Assembly (NCBI GenBank): GCA_021399445.1
Contig: JAJTUQ010000007.1
Span: forward strand, 1,361,376-1,425,375
From: Xylogone sp. PMI_703
Lineage: Eukaryota; Ascomycota; Leotiomycetes
Direction of reading: 5' to 3'
DNA length: 64,000 nt
Shown here: positions 23,371-35,046 of the stretch, in pieces
How the letters are laid out: each line of letters opens with the position of its first letter
How positions within the stretch are numbered: position 1 is the first letter of the stretch
The notes under the pieces: generated by a model
The model's input: the letters and a program-made list of their open reading frames with translations, nothing else
What the model was told of the DNA's origin: nothing
Databases searched by the model: none
Translations under genes and position numbers: made by a program

Positions 23371-24390
23371 CTATTTAAGCACCACTACCACCTTCTTAGC
23401 GGATACTCCTTTCTTCTGCAAATCTACAGCCTGCTGGATACTTTCCAGTCCCTCTCCTGCGATCAACGGTTCCGGTGCAGTGATAAATATTTTTGCCCTC
23501 AGCGCTTTTGGTATGAAATCTTCATAGATGGCCTTCCCAACTCGATTGTCCTTGAGACTTGTTCCAAAGATAGCCTTTATCGTTACACCATCGGGGACTA
23601 TAGAACTACGTTTGGTAGTAGCCACAAACTTATTTCCTGAAGATTTATGGATGATGTCGATACATATCTCCGAGGCAATACCCCCAATGCAGTCTAATGC
23701 CCCTGCAACTATCTTGCCTCGAAGAGCGTTCAAAAGATCATCTCTAACCGTGGGGCTATTATAGCTGAAAACTTCGCTTGCACCAAGGCGTTTCACATAA
23801 TCAAAGTTATGAGGTGATGCAGTGGTGATTACTTCGTAGCCAGCCGCGATAGCTAGTTGGATTGCATTGCTTCCTACACTCGATGCACCTCCCCAGATCA
23901 GAAGCGTCTCCCCTGTAGCTTTCCGTGGTGGTACGGTAGGAAGCTGTAACTGCAAGTACTCATCCTGGAACAGGCCGGAGGCGGCGGTCGAACATCCCAA
24001 TGGGACCACGGCTGCTTTTTCAAACTGCAAATCATCAGGAATTTCGCTCACCATATTAGTCTGCAAGATTATGTAATGCTGAAAAGCGTCATCCCGGTTT
24101 TGTTTTGTAGCCATACCAACGGCATGACCAAGAACACGGTCACCTTTCTTGAATCTTGTGACATCAGGTCCAACTTCTACAACTTCACCCGCGACATCCT
24201 GACCAAGGATGGTGGGATAGCTGAGAGGCCACCAAGCGGTTGACTGCAAACTACCATCGACAGGATTGATGGCTACGGCATGGTTTCTGACAAGGATTTC
24301 ACCTTTTCCGGGAGTCCAAAGCGGTGCAGAGCCCACAGTAAAGGGGTAGTCCTTTGGAGTACTAAGCCAGGCAGCTGCATTTGAAGCCAT
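23371..24390 (-). CDS. Zinc-type MDR enoyl reductase (ToxD/LovC-like trans-acting ER)
   Basis: A single-exon gene of 339 codons, the usual length for fungal medium-chain dehydrogenase/reductases acting as separate enoyl reductases for polyketide synthases. Landmarks: AINPVDGSLQ in the substrate domain, LGQDVAGEVVEVG, GDRVLGHA, then the cofactor motif ETLLIWGGASSVGSNAIQLA and GYEVITTAS for NADPH, and a C-terminal KKVVVVLK. The zinc ligands of true alcohol dehydrogenases are absent, as in this subfamily. It reduces the enoyl double bond of an acyl chain held on a synthase whose own ER domain is inactive. That fits the neighbouring synthase relic, whose in-line ER region lacks a good nucleotide-binding motif. 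It looks fully intact. Confidence 0.9.
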   Translation of the reverse strand: MASNAAAWLSTPKDYPFTVGSAPLWTPGKGEILVRNHAVAINPVDGSLQSTAWWPLSYPTILGQDVAGEVVEVGPDVTRFKKGDRVLGHAVGMATKQNRDDAFQHYIILQTNMVSEIPDDLQFEKAAVVPLGCSTAASGLFQDEYLQLQLPTVPPRKATGETLLIWGGASSVGSNAIQLAIAAGYEVITTASPHNFDYVKRLGASEVFSYNSPTVRDDLLNALRGKIVAGALDCIGGIASEICIDIIHKSSGNKFVATTKRSSIVPDGVTIKAIFGTSLKDNRVGKAIYEDFIPKALRAKIFITAPEPLIAGEGLESIQQAVDLQKKGVSAKKVVVVLK

Positions 24391-24530
24391 GGTATATACT
24401 TCTTGGGTACAAAGAGGATGAAGTTTGTGTCAGAGGAAACAAAGTGGTCTATAACTTTAAAGCTGTAGAATCTATTTGTGTGCGGATTGTAATGAGTCGA
24501 TGGGAGAGATCTCGGTGGAGATTCACCCAG

Positions 24531-24538
24531 TATATATA
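24531..24538 (-). promoter_or_regulatory. TATA box of the enoyl reductase gene
   Basis: TATATATA on the minus strand, about 140-148 nt upstream of the ATG at 24390, in otherwise mixed sequence. Placement suits a core promoter with a leader of about 100 nt. Confidence 0.45.
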
Positions 24539-25394
24539 CCTTTACTTCTACATGTCTCTCGATTATCTGCTGATACGATTCTAAACTTTTACGTGGGATA
24601 CCTTGTAAACATCAGGGCGATGAAGCTGTTTATACGTGCAACACTAACTGTTAATAACCAAGGTGGGGCCAATAAAGCTCTACGAGCATTGTTGCCGTTC
24701 TGTTTTCAGCTAGCGTTGAGCGGCCCTACTACACCAGCACAACGGACGTCAGCTCTTTGCGCAATACTTTACTATTGTAGCCCCATTGATAAGCCGCCCA
24801 TAACTCCGGACAATTCACTCTCTAGATTCGCTGCGTCAATTTTATACGAAAAGAATAATTTTCCACCATTGACTCCGTTTCCAGTGTATCATTAACCCAT
24901 TGCGTACATTCGGAATCTTTTACAATGAGAGAATTTACCTAACCGTTGTGGTAAGCTCATGCACCCAGTTGCAAAGCCCATATATTTTATTAGCAGTTCA
25001 TTTCCTCCTTGGGAGACAGAGTTAAGGATCCTTATTGGACCCTCCTGAGACAGCTGATGCAGATAGCGTATCTTGTGTTGATTCCTATCTCCAAAAAGCC
25101 ACAGATCAAAATTACAACCAGTATAGAATACAATGTTGTCAACTCTGAGTTGCATCGCATTTTCTAAGTCATGAATGTTAATGATGGAATAAATACATGC
25201 ACAGAGAGTTAATGAACTCGCTACTAACTTCTAGCGCAGAGGATATGACCTGGTAAAAGAGAGAGCTAGATTCATAACTGGCAAAGCTACGTGTATATCT
25301 AGAAATCTATAAGTTGTATAAAATTGAATCCAACGTTCTCAAACAGAAGAGAACTGATAGCATCCTAACTGGGAAATACTTGTACCACCAGTAA
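24539..25394. other. Intergenic region between enoyl reductase and synthase relic
   Basis: An 87-codon minus-strand open frame (24892-25155) and a plus-strand one (24476-24895) occur here. Neither has motifs or splice context I recognise. Base composition is ordinary, so this may include the remains of another cluster gene. Confidence 0.4.
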
Positions 25395-25404
25395 GCAATC
25401 AGAT

Positions 25405-27304
25405 CTAAAGTAGGCCAAGCGTCTCAGCTACCTTTTTAGCCAAAGTCTTGAATGTCTGTGTTGGCATCAGCAAAGTCTGAAATCCGATATCCAGATGAAA
25501 CTCTTTAAACAACCAATTTCTCAGCTCAGCACCAATCGTACTATCTAATCCATAACTTGCAACTGATTTCCAGTCATACTCAAAGGATTCGATGGGTAGC
25601 ATAAGAATGGTTGCACACTTCTTCATAATATGAAGCGCGATAGCTTCTAGGATACCATCCTGGTCTCCTTGAAGGCTATTAAGGGTACCGACGAAGTCTA
25701 CACTACTGCGACTGCCTCCTGCGGAGCTGGCTAGAGGCTTTTCAACCTCTGATCGAATAACGGATAGACATGCATCACTGTACCAATAAGGGTCAACTAT
25801 GCCCTCAGATGAGATGGCAGCGGCGAGGAATGCAGGTTCGATTCCAAGAATTAATTGGGAATCTCCGGTAGAGGGAGCTCCGCCATGGGATGGAACTGGC
25901 CGGGACATGGCTGTCTGGAAACTCTTAAGCATTTCTCTCTCGTCAATACCATCCATTCCCTTGCGTAGCAGAGAGGCTTCGATATTTTCGTTTTCTGCAA
26001 CGACACCGACATCGAGAACCATGGGAAGAGCCGCTGAGGTAGCACCAAGACCATTGTTATTACGGTACCAGGCTAAAGCATCAAGGAAACTGTTACCGGC
26101 TGCATAATTGGCCTAACCAGGATTTCCAAGAACAGCGGAGATAACTGGTCGTGACAAAAAAGTCTAGAGGTGTATTGCCAAGTGCCTTGTGGAGATTGAT
26201 CGCGCCAAGGACTTTGGAATTTATAGCTGTGGTAAACGATTCACAAGTCAAACTTTCAAACATTCCGTCCTGATTAATGTTAGTTGTCAGTTTGCAATGG
26301 GTAGTATTAGGTGTAATAGTTGAGTAGACTTACATTTAGAACCATAGCAGCATGAACAACTCCGCGGATAGTGTGAGTTTGCTTGACCTCAGCAATAATC
26401 CTGCTCACATCTGCTTCATTTGAAGCATCCCCTCTGTAAATTTTAACAGCAGCGCCAGAATCTTCGAGTTGTCTCACAACAGCAGCGGCTTCTACTTTGT
26501 CTGCACCAGATCAAGATAAATACGAAGTTTGAGCATCCACGTTCTCTCATGAAACTAGTTAAACTACGACCGAGACCACCAAGACAACCGACCAGGATAT
26601 AAGTCGCTTCCGGGGAAAATGTGAGAGCCTCGATTGTTGGCCGAATCTGAAATTTCAGGTATAGATAGATAGTTAATTGTTTGGTTATACATTGTACTTA
26701 CCTTAACAAGGCTCCTTCCATAGTCATAGACAGCTACAGAATTACCACCAGCTAGATCCAGTTGTATCGAATCGTCTAGAAGATTAATGTCGTAAGTGAC
26801 GGATGATTGTATCAAGTCCTCTTTGTGGTCTCGAAGTAATGTTAATGTGAGGTTTAAAACGTTGCTCACACTCTTCGGCTCTTGGTTGTACATTTCCTCC
26901 AGTCCAGAAGCAATAAACGAAACACCTCTCTTGAATAGAGCGGGATCTGGTGTAACAGAGAGGTTGTCGCTGTTGAGGATGAATTGCGATCCACCTGGCA
27001 TCAATCTCCAGATTTCATGAGATGCAGCGAGGAATTTCTGAGATATTGCAAGATGAGGTGGTTTGGTGGCAAACAAATCTTTGATACGTTTCAAGTCTCC
27101 AATAAGCAGCAAAGCTGATATCGGTAAGTTGTATCTTGCAGCAAGAACAGCTTGCTCATCAGAGTTTTGAATCAAAATCGTAAGGTCGCTGAGGCCGATC
27201 ATTGCACCTACAGATAATGAGGTGCTTTGCAAAAGAACCACATGCTCTCCTTTTTTTACTTTACCAATTCCTGAACCTCTTGTACTATAAGCAGGGTCAT
27301 ACAA
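25405..27304 (-). pseudogene. Highly reducing polyketide synthase, C-terminal relic (ER-KR-ACP)
   Basis: Only the C-terminal part of a type I synthase remains. From 27304 to 26702 is an ER-like region ending in the linker to KR. An intron (26647-26701) leads into KR with YILVGCLGGLGRSL; a second intron (26270-26333) precedes DGMFESLTCESF, and the Tyr region N-YAAGNSFLDALAW follows. The acyl carrier protein near the C-terminus has YGLDST, where the Ser carries phosphopantetheine, and the protein ends in ETLGLL at 25405. Breaks: a frameshift near 26511-26521, another near 26138-26146, and a TAG at 26113-26115 where the family has Gln (C-to-T, RIP type). An in-frame stop precedes the first recognisable residue, and KS, AT and DH are missing where the AT-rich block begins. 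It cannot work as written. Confidence 0.88.
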
Positions 27305-28845
27305 GGCATTTGCTTTCTAGATCTTTTGGATTTTTGTTGAAGAGATTAGTTAACCAGCTTTAACTCCTGATTTTCCTTTGCCAAAAATATTACATTATGT
27401 ATAACTATTTCATATCTCTTGACTAATTGTTTCTTGAGATAGAAGGCAACATCCTCCTAAGAGAACCAAACTGGACCTCTCTGAGATTGGCCTCCTGTCT
27501 CGGAAGATACAGCTTGCTATTATTATTATATCCTGTATTATAGGTAAAAATAACAACTAGTCTTATGACTATAGATAGTAGGACAACCAAAAGGGTAATA
27601 CTAGTAAAAAAAGGAGTCATTAGTAAAAATGAAATGTTAACAAAATAGTAATACTAATAAAAAAAGTTAAGTTATTAGTAAAAGATTAGTATAAACAGAT
27701 AGATAACATTAATAAATAAATAATAATAATAATAATAGTTGTTGACGTCTGATGTAACCTAAAAACGAAAAAGTAAAGACATTATAACTGTACATTATAT
27801 AATTATCACTAAGAGTAACTAGAACAGTTTCTAAACTATTTTTAGATACCTAAAATCTTAGTTATAATTAATAAATTTTTACTAATAGATTTCTTTTATA
27901 ATTTAGGTTTTCTGACAATTTTTAAAAATTAGAAATACGAATTTTCAGTATTAAACTTGATTAGTATACATTAGCCAATAGATCTATAATAGTAAATTTT
28001 TATTAATAAAGTTATAATAATAGATTCTTATCAGTAATTCTTTAGTAAAAAAATCTTACTGTCAAATTATTATCAGGAAATCTTATTAAGACTTTCATAA
28101 TAAATATTTACTATTAATATTATATTAACAGATTTTAGTTAACTTCCAGAAACCCTTCTGATTAATAAGCAATTTGTGAATCTAAAAAAACAGAGATTAG
28201 TTACTGTTTTTTATGGTAGACTTTTACCAAATGTTTATAATTAATAAATAAATGTTCTACTTCACTTTTTTCTCTTTTATTATTAATTATTAAATGTCGT
28301 CAATATTTGTGAACTTTTCAAAGGAACAGAAGAGATATCTATAATATATTTTAAAGTTATATCAAGTTTAAGATTTTATGAGTTATCATCATATTCCTCT
28401 AATTATATCCTGTGTCCGAGATGATCCTTTGTCAGAGTTTAGATGACGATTTTAAACTTTCTCATTTTGTCTCTTTATAGAATTAAAGAACATCTTTGTC
28501 TATGGATAGCTATTCCCTGGTGAACCTAGTCACAATAAGGCCTTCGATAAAGATAGCTCTTGATAAGTTAACGTAAAATTGGCTAAGTTTAAATATATCT
28601 TTCGATAATACCTTAACATATTTAAGTATTATTCCTTGGCTTTTATGAATAAATAGTACTTATACAAATATAAAAAGTATTTGATTTCGGATGACAAAAT
28701 ATTAATCTTTGGATATTCTTTTTAATGATTCTTGAGTTATTACAAATATCACAAGTTCTTACCCATTTTCAAAGTATATTATAAGCCTGAAAGGATTTCT
28801 CAACTCGGAATTCCTGTGGAACAGTTATCTAAAAGGAGAAGATCT
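27305..28845. other. Island edge and AT-rich DNA without recognisable genes
   Basis: Composition drops to strongly AT-rich from about 27330. It holds an AAT microsatellite (27717-27737) and short open frames without motifs. The missing N-terminal domains of the synthase would lie here if they had survived, but I can see no trace of them. Confidence 0.5.
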
Positions 28846-30150
28846 TCAAATTGATCCTGAAAAACTCGTTGATTCGATGAAGTCTATAACCTTACCCTGG
28901 GATCCGTTCACTAAGCCTGATTTAATGTCTAAATTGACCAATAAAATCACTTTAGTTTTTAACTTCAGAGTAAGGTGAGTCAGAAATCTATACTCCTTTT
29001 TTAAAGCTTGTAAATACTCATCTTCTTTCAAGAATCGCAGATACTCGTCTTTCTCCTTCAAGGATTTTAGGTAGTTATATTTTTTTCTTTAAGAATTGTA
29101 AATAGTCATCTTCCTTCAAAGATCATAAATATTCATTTTCTTTCTTCAAAGATTGTAGATAATCAAATTTCTTCCTTAGAAACTATAAATACTTATCTTC
29201 TTTTAATCTATAACAATTATTTATGGCTATCCATGAATAAGCCTTAGTCTTTAAAATGGTTAGTTGATTCTTGTTAAATCTTCTGACCTGTTCTACCCTT
29301 AACATTAACCTAACCAGGATAACTCCTTTAAGTAGTTTTTTTTTTGGATTCGAGATAATACTATTCTTTTGAGCTTAACAAAACATCATTTCGAACCTTA
29401 TTTAGGATATCTTAGAACTAAGAACTTTTTTGTCGATGAATTTGCTTTAGTTTTATATATTGTAGGTTAAGTTTATTCTAAACAGATACTTTGAATGCTT
29501 ATTTATTACCTAAAATAAAATATTTCTAAGATTGTTATAATAAACAACTTTTAGTATTATAAACGTAAATCTTTTCTTTTTAGAAATTGTGATCATTAAC
29601 TTTTTTTATCATCGGATTGCCATATTCGAGACAAAACTTAAATGGTTTGACTAGTAGTAACTAATGAAAATCGCCAACGAAGATGATTTGTTTTTCCTTA
29701 AATAATTAGGAGCTTTTGGTGATGTACTTGATTAACATATTAAGACAGTCTAGAAACTAACTCTTAATTATGGAAATCTTTTTTATTATTAATATTTTAA
29801 GCTAATTTATAGTTTTATAGGTTATTTTCTTTTTACTTAACTTTTTGAAGAAGTTCTTCATAAGCTTCTGGAGTGAATTAGAAGTCTAACTAGTAAATGA
29901 ATATATCGTTTTCTCGTTGACTAATAATACTATAATTCCAGTAAATGTTATTACTTGAACAGAGTTATAATGTTTATATTTCTTCTTAAAGTACTATAGA
30001 ATCTTTTTGAGTATGATCGTTTTCTTACTTTTTGTAACATTTGTCAGAAATATATTATTATCTCTGAAAACTATATTAACTATAGTTTACTGTTCAGGAG
30101 TAAGTTACAGTAGATCTTTTTTCAGAAGTAATCTTTCAAATTCAAGAAAT
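28846..30150 (-). pseudogene. PIF1-like helicase, RIP-degraded
   Basis: Reading the minus strand from about 30150, helicase motifs appear in the right order. First comes a decayed LSPEQ..NIFLTN segment (Walker A region), then FTGIIVLLVN and LKILIIKKISII with FLDCLNMLIKYI (Walker B region). Near 29640-29690 is KQIIFVGDFH, a stop, then LLLVKPFKFC, where the family has a Gln (CAG to TAG). The last is LTLKLKTKVILLVNLD with GLVNGSQGKVIDF (28846-29061). PIF1 proteins unwind DNA 5'-to-3'; multicopy relatives occur in fungal Helitron transposons and in dispersed repeats. I see no Rep/HUH nuclease or Helitron ends, so element type is undetermined. Stops in the conserved core show it is dead. Confidence 0.8.
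28985..29215 (-). repeat. About seven 30-33 bp tandem repeats inside the helicase relic
   Basis: Seven imperfect units of about 30 bp (for example ending CTTTCAAGAAT or CTTCAAAGAT) run in tandem. In the helicase frame they encode a KE-EYL-xLK type heptad-like repeat just upstream of the LTLKLK segment. This suggests an expanded charged helical insertion, or microsatellite-like expansion after the gene died. Confidence 0.65.
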
Positions 30151-31228
30151 TTGACAAAATCAAAAAACTTTATATAGTTAAATGTATCTATAGTAATTAT
30201 ACGTTTTTCAAACAGATCTGGATTCTTATAATTAACGTATAAAGTATATATATGAGATATTGTTTGATAACGAGGTACTTATGAACAAAAAGTATGTTTT
30301 ATGTTTTTAGAGATTAATAATTTCATGGTTAATATAATTGATAAGTTCGTTTTTTGTCTTATATTTTGTATTATAACTTAGAATAGTCCAGATTTTATTT
30401 TTCTGTTTAACATCTGTAAACTTCGTATGTCTGTGTTAATAAGCAAGTACTAGTAATTACCCTTTAAAAATAATACAAGAATTGTAGTTACTCCATGTAC
30501 GATTATAGTATAATTAATCTGTAAAACTTTATTATTCTCATTAGTTAATTTGCAAATCCCTTTATGACTAAAACATATAATGTACTAAAGTCGAAATTTT
30601 ATATTTATCTCACACGAATGAATCCCCGCAGACAGAGGCTTGAATTGTTATACTATAATAGGCTAGCTTATTAGTTTCGTCGATTATTAATACAATTCGT
30701 CATATAAACTTCTTTAATTTTTGAAACAGTTAAATACTCTATAGAACAGTTAATAAAACTGTTTGATTTTAATTTATTTATCTAAAATCATAACATATCA
30801 AAGATCGAATCAATTAAACAAAGTTATGTTAAAAGGTAGTCAGTGTTAAATATTTAATTTTCCACATAAGTTTTTTAACTAAATCTCTTAAGTCCTTTCA
30901 TTACAATTTTGACTTAAATACATATAACTAGTATATAATATATATTATTATATAAAAGTAGTCCTTAATAAGATTCAGGATGATTTGAATCAATTATCTT
31001 ATTATGAATAATCTTTTCATTATCCTGTTTAGAATAACGTTTAAGTTTCTCCTGTTTGATATTTAAATTATATAAATATAAGGTTATTAGTAAAAAATAT
31101 GACTACTGTTATTATTCTTGTTAATTATATATTCAGAGATTTCAAACTAAAATAATCTATTATTTGTTCTTTAGATAAAAGCCAAGACTTAAGATTAATC
31201 GAACTATAGGTAAAATAACGACTAGGCT
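30151..31228. other. AT-rich degraded DNA, nothing assignable
   Basis: Between the helicase relic and the truncated start of family II copy C. A short patch near 30610-30650 is less AT-rich. I see no coding motif or LTR. Confidence 0.45.
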
Positions 31229-31520
31229 TTATAGAAAGAAATATAAATAACAGAAGATTTGACAGAAATCATGATTTTTAGGATTATTGTAAAATATAAT
31301 ATTTTGTTAAAAATTATTTCGAACAGAAATAAACTTTTTATATTAAAATTCTAAGAAGTAATCTATAAAAGATTAAGTATTAAAAAGAAAATTATTATAA
31401 AAAGATAAACTTAAACAAATAGCTAGACTAAACAAATTAACTAAATTATAGAAGTTTATTTTTGTTATTATATAAATTATAAGTAATCAAATTAAAAAAT
31501 TTTTTTATTAATAATATAAT

Positions 31521-31754
31521 TATTAAAGAATAAGCATCCCGGGGTAGTCAACAACAAATCATAGACAAGACAAAGAATATATACAAATATCTCTTATATA
31601 TTCTACAAACTAAATCTTATCCTTTACATTATTAAACTTAAACTTTACTTTATATTATACAATAATCATATAAATGTCTTAAACAAAATCCTTTTACTGA
31701 AATTATATTCTTTTTTAGTAAGTATAATACTTCCTTTATACTTAATCCTTAATA
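31521..31754 (-). repeat. 3' LTR of family III element
   Basis: 234 bp, from TATTAAAGAATAAGC to CCTTAATA, preceded by the target duplication ATAAT (31516-31520). It matches the other family III LTR except that the latter lacks about 20 bases near its end. Confidence 0.8.
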
Positions 31755-32599
31755 TTTATTTTCTTTCCCTAAAACTCTTGTCCTTAAAAGTCAAATATAA
31801 GAACTTCACATTCAACTTCTTTGTATAATATATAATTTTATAATATAATATTACAAAAGTAATATATATAAACCTTTATTAATAACCTTTATCTTTTTTT
31901 TCTGATAAGATTTTAGTTATAATATTTTATGTTTTCTAATTATCTTACAGAGATCAGGCTATTAACATATTAATAATATATAACTTAATTATTATCTTTT
32001 GTTTTTGTGTATAAAGATAAACTTCTTTTATATATACTAAGACAATAAATTTCCTGATTTAGATAATGACTTTATAGTATAATATATACTTTATTATTAT
32101 TCTAGATCAACAGATCAAAGAATTTAATAATCACTTTTCATGATCTGATTAGTTTTAATAATTCATTAATTATATACACCAGATTATTAATTATTTAACT
32201 TATTTATAAATACTTCTGATTCTTCTTTTCTCTCTTTTTTCTATTTTGTCCTTAACATCTTCATTTATAACAAAAATAAATATTCTCTTTTCTTTTTAAG
32301 ATTTCCCTTTTATCTTTTTATAATATTAAATATTATATTTATTCTTTTTCAAATTATTTTTATTATTATTATTTTTTTGAATTATCGATAATTTAATAAA
32401 TTTTTACTTTTCATTTTCTTTTTAAATCATTATTAAACTTTCTTGACTTTCTTTGCCTAGTTCAACTTTAATCTTAAGACTTTTTATTTTATAAATATTT
32501 TTCCTTTCTTAACTTTAACTTTATATTAATATATCAATAATATAATAATTATTTCTTTTATTTTAAGAAATTTTAAACTAATTATTATTCTTCTTTTAT

Positions 32600-33400
32600 G
32601 TTTATATTATCTCAAATATACTAAACATTCAACTAAAACTTTTAACCTGATTTATAAAAAAGTCATTAAGTTTACTAAATATGAAGTTTATACTATAAAA
32701 CATAAAAACTATCCTTATATTCTTAAAAAGTTTTACGTATATATGAATATATTAATAATCCTCTCTGATTATACTATTTGTTATTCTTGTCTTTAGCTTA
32801 AGTTAAATATAAAGTAAATTTCTTTCATTAAATATATAAAATTGTTTATTAAACATTATACTTAACGTAATACCTAAGTATAGACCTTAAAGAATATTAT
32901 AGTTATCAGATACTTTTTGAATAAACTTATTTATTCTGTTAAAACTTTTATTAATATATATTATATAACTATAAGTTCGTTTGTCTTATATATTCTTTTT
33001 TTTAACTAACGTCTATAAAACTGAATAAATAATAATAATCTTTAGTTATCTTTTAAGAATAATAATAATAAAGATGACTAAGCTTTTACTCTTAAACATC
33101 GTTATATCAAGACTATATTAACTCTTCACGATAAATCTTCTTTTCCTCTTGCTCCAGATCTTTTGACTATTGTTATAAGTATAACTTTTACTGATCTTAT
33201 GAATACTCTTATTAATACAACAAAAAGCTTTATCGTCTTTAGTATACTCTTTGTTATATTTATGTCTGATGTTTTTTTTCCTTTTCCAGAAGATAATAAC
33301 AACTTTAATTCTTTTGTTAATAACCTAAATAACTCATAGAATAATATTGATAATAATAACTCTTTCTTTACTTTAATTATTCTTTCTCATAAATATTACT
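32600..33400 (+). pseudogene. Antisense Cys-motif gene remnant, family III
   Basis: Between the family III integrase and its 3' LTR, the strand opposite to pol contains a degraded frame with CYSCL at 32779-32793. The following residues have Ile, Tyr or stop where Cys or Arg would be expected from G-to-A change. A Ser/Pro/Asp-rich stretch (KSSFPLAPDLL, about 33130-33170) lies downstream. Position and orientation equal those of the much clearer antisense genes in families I and II. The conserved N-terminal motif of those families is not visible here. Confidence 0.4.
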
Positions 33401-34624
33401 ATAAATAATAATCTATAAGTCTTTCTCAGAAAATCTTTATTAAGTTCTTATAAATTATTTGTTAAGTTTTTCATTAAAATCTTCTTATTGAGATTTTATT
33501 AAGTTTTCATTAAGTTTTCTATTAAGTTTTATTATAAATTTTTATAAGTTTTGTCTAAATAAATTTTATACATTTTGTCTTTTTTTCGTTAATATTCTTA
33601 TAACTTATATAAACTTATTTTTTTCTTCTCTTAATACTTTCTTATATTTTGTTTATATTTCTTAAGTTTTTCTTGTATATAACATAGATAACTTACTGAT
33701 TTCTAAATATTTTCCTTTGACAAATATTCTTTTTATCTTATTAAGTAAAATTTTCTTTTTTTTATATTCTCATAAATTAGTATAAATTCTACTTCATATT
33801 CTTCGTCTTTATTAATGATCTTCTTTTTCGGAAATTTTAATATAATATCAAATTATATATAATATAATTCTAAAAATGATATATAAAATATTAAATATAT
33901 TAATTTATTACTTATTACTTTAATGATTTCTAATAGTCTTAAATACTTATTTAATAACTTCTTATTTAGTCTTCGTTATTACAAATTCTTCATGAACGTT
34001 ATAACTTATTAGTTTACTTTAAATATTACAAATTTTCGTTTTTTGTTATAATACTTCTTTTATATTTTAATAATATTATATTATTGTTTTATTATTATTT
34101 TCTTTTCTTCTTTTAGTATATTTATTCTTTTATATATAATTACTGTTTTCTTTTTTGAAATATTATTTTTGACATTAAACTGGATTTATGAGTTAAACTT
34201 ATAAAAAGTCTTAAACAAAGTTAATTATATTGAATTATAAATATTATTATTATATATAAACTTTACGAGTATTAACTTTAAGGTTTAGTTATTTAATTTG
34301 TATAAACAAAATATCTAAAGATAATATTTTAAAGTCTAATTCTGTATTTTTATTTGTCTGTCAGTTTATAGATAAAACATTATTAAGAATTATCTTTATA
34401 TTTATAAATAAAAGTATATAAAAACTCAGAATTTATTGATAAACTATAGTCTTTTATCAAAAATTATATTTTTGATATTCTGAAGTCTTTGATAATATAC
34501 TAAATAAATAAGTTTATTAACTGAAAAATTATAATTATTTTCTGATATAATATATATTATATTATTTTTGAGTATTTATTAACAATAATATAATATATAT
34601 CATAAATATTATTATTTTATTTAT

Positions 34625-34975
34625 TGTCATGAACCTACAAGGATGATGTTGGGCCTGAGGCTCGGTAGCGAAATTACACAGAGAACCCGACAATAATCTG
34701 AGGTTATATGATTGGATCATTGGGATCATTAGGATCATTGTGAGGATCCAGAGGATCCAGATGATCTAACATAATTCATAGTCTATATAAACTTATATAA
34801 TTCTCAGTAAATAAGAGTCTTATGCTTAACTTATAATACAGATTGTTATCTATATAATTATAGTTATAATTATATACTATATTATACTGATCCCCGAGTT
34901 CTCATCAACCCCTTTACGATTTAGTATATATTTGTACATTTTATAAGACTTAAGTAAAGGCTTAAGTTTGTAATA
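34625..34975 (+). repeat. 5' LTR, family I copy 2
   Basis: 351 bp beginning TGTCATGA and ending TAATA (TAACA in the other LTR). It contains a GGATCATT/GGATCC word array (34711-34768), a TATA box and a likely transcript start around 34822. Confidence 0.95.
34784..34791 (+). promoter_or_regulatory. LTR TATA box
   Basis: TATATAAA lies about 35 bases upstream of TTATGCTTAAC (34820-34830). That word is complementary to the sequence just inside the LTR and is therefore a good candidate for the transcript 5' end. Confidence 0.55.
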
Positions 34976-34990
34976 CTTTGAGCATTATCT
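34976..34990 (+). other. Non-canonical primer-binding region (possible self-priming)
   Basis: Directly after the 5' LTR the sequence is CTTTGAGCATTATC rather than a TGG-starting tRNA complement. TTGAGCAT is the reverse complement of ATGCTCAA, the word at the proposed transcript start in copy 1's LTR (ATGCTTAA here after RIP). Confidence 0.5.
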
Positions 34991-35046
34991 TAGAAAGATT
35001 AAGATCAAGTGCCCCGAACGCCATAATAAGCCAGCAAGTAGGTTTT

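Noticed and set aside
28985..29215. CRISPR-like array of 30-bp units
   Set aside because: Units are directly adjacent without spacers, keep a coding register with the helicase frame, and the genome is eukaryotic.
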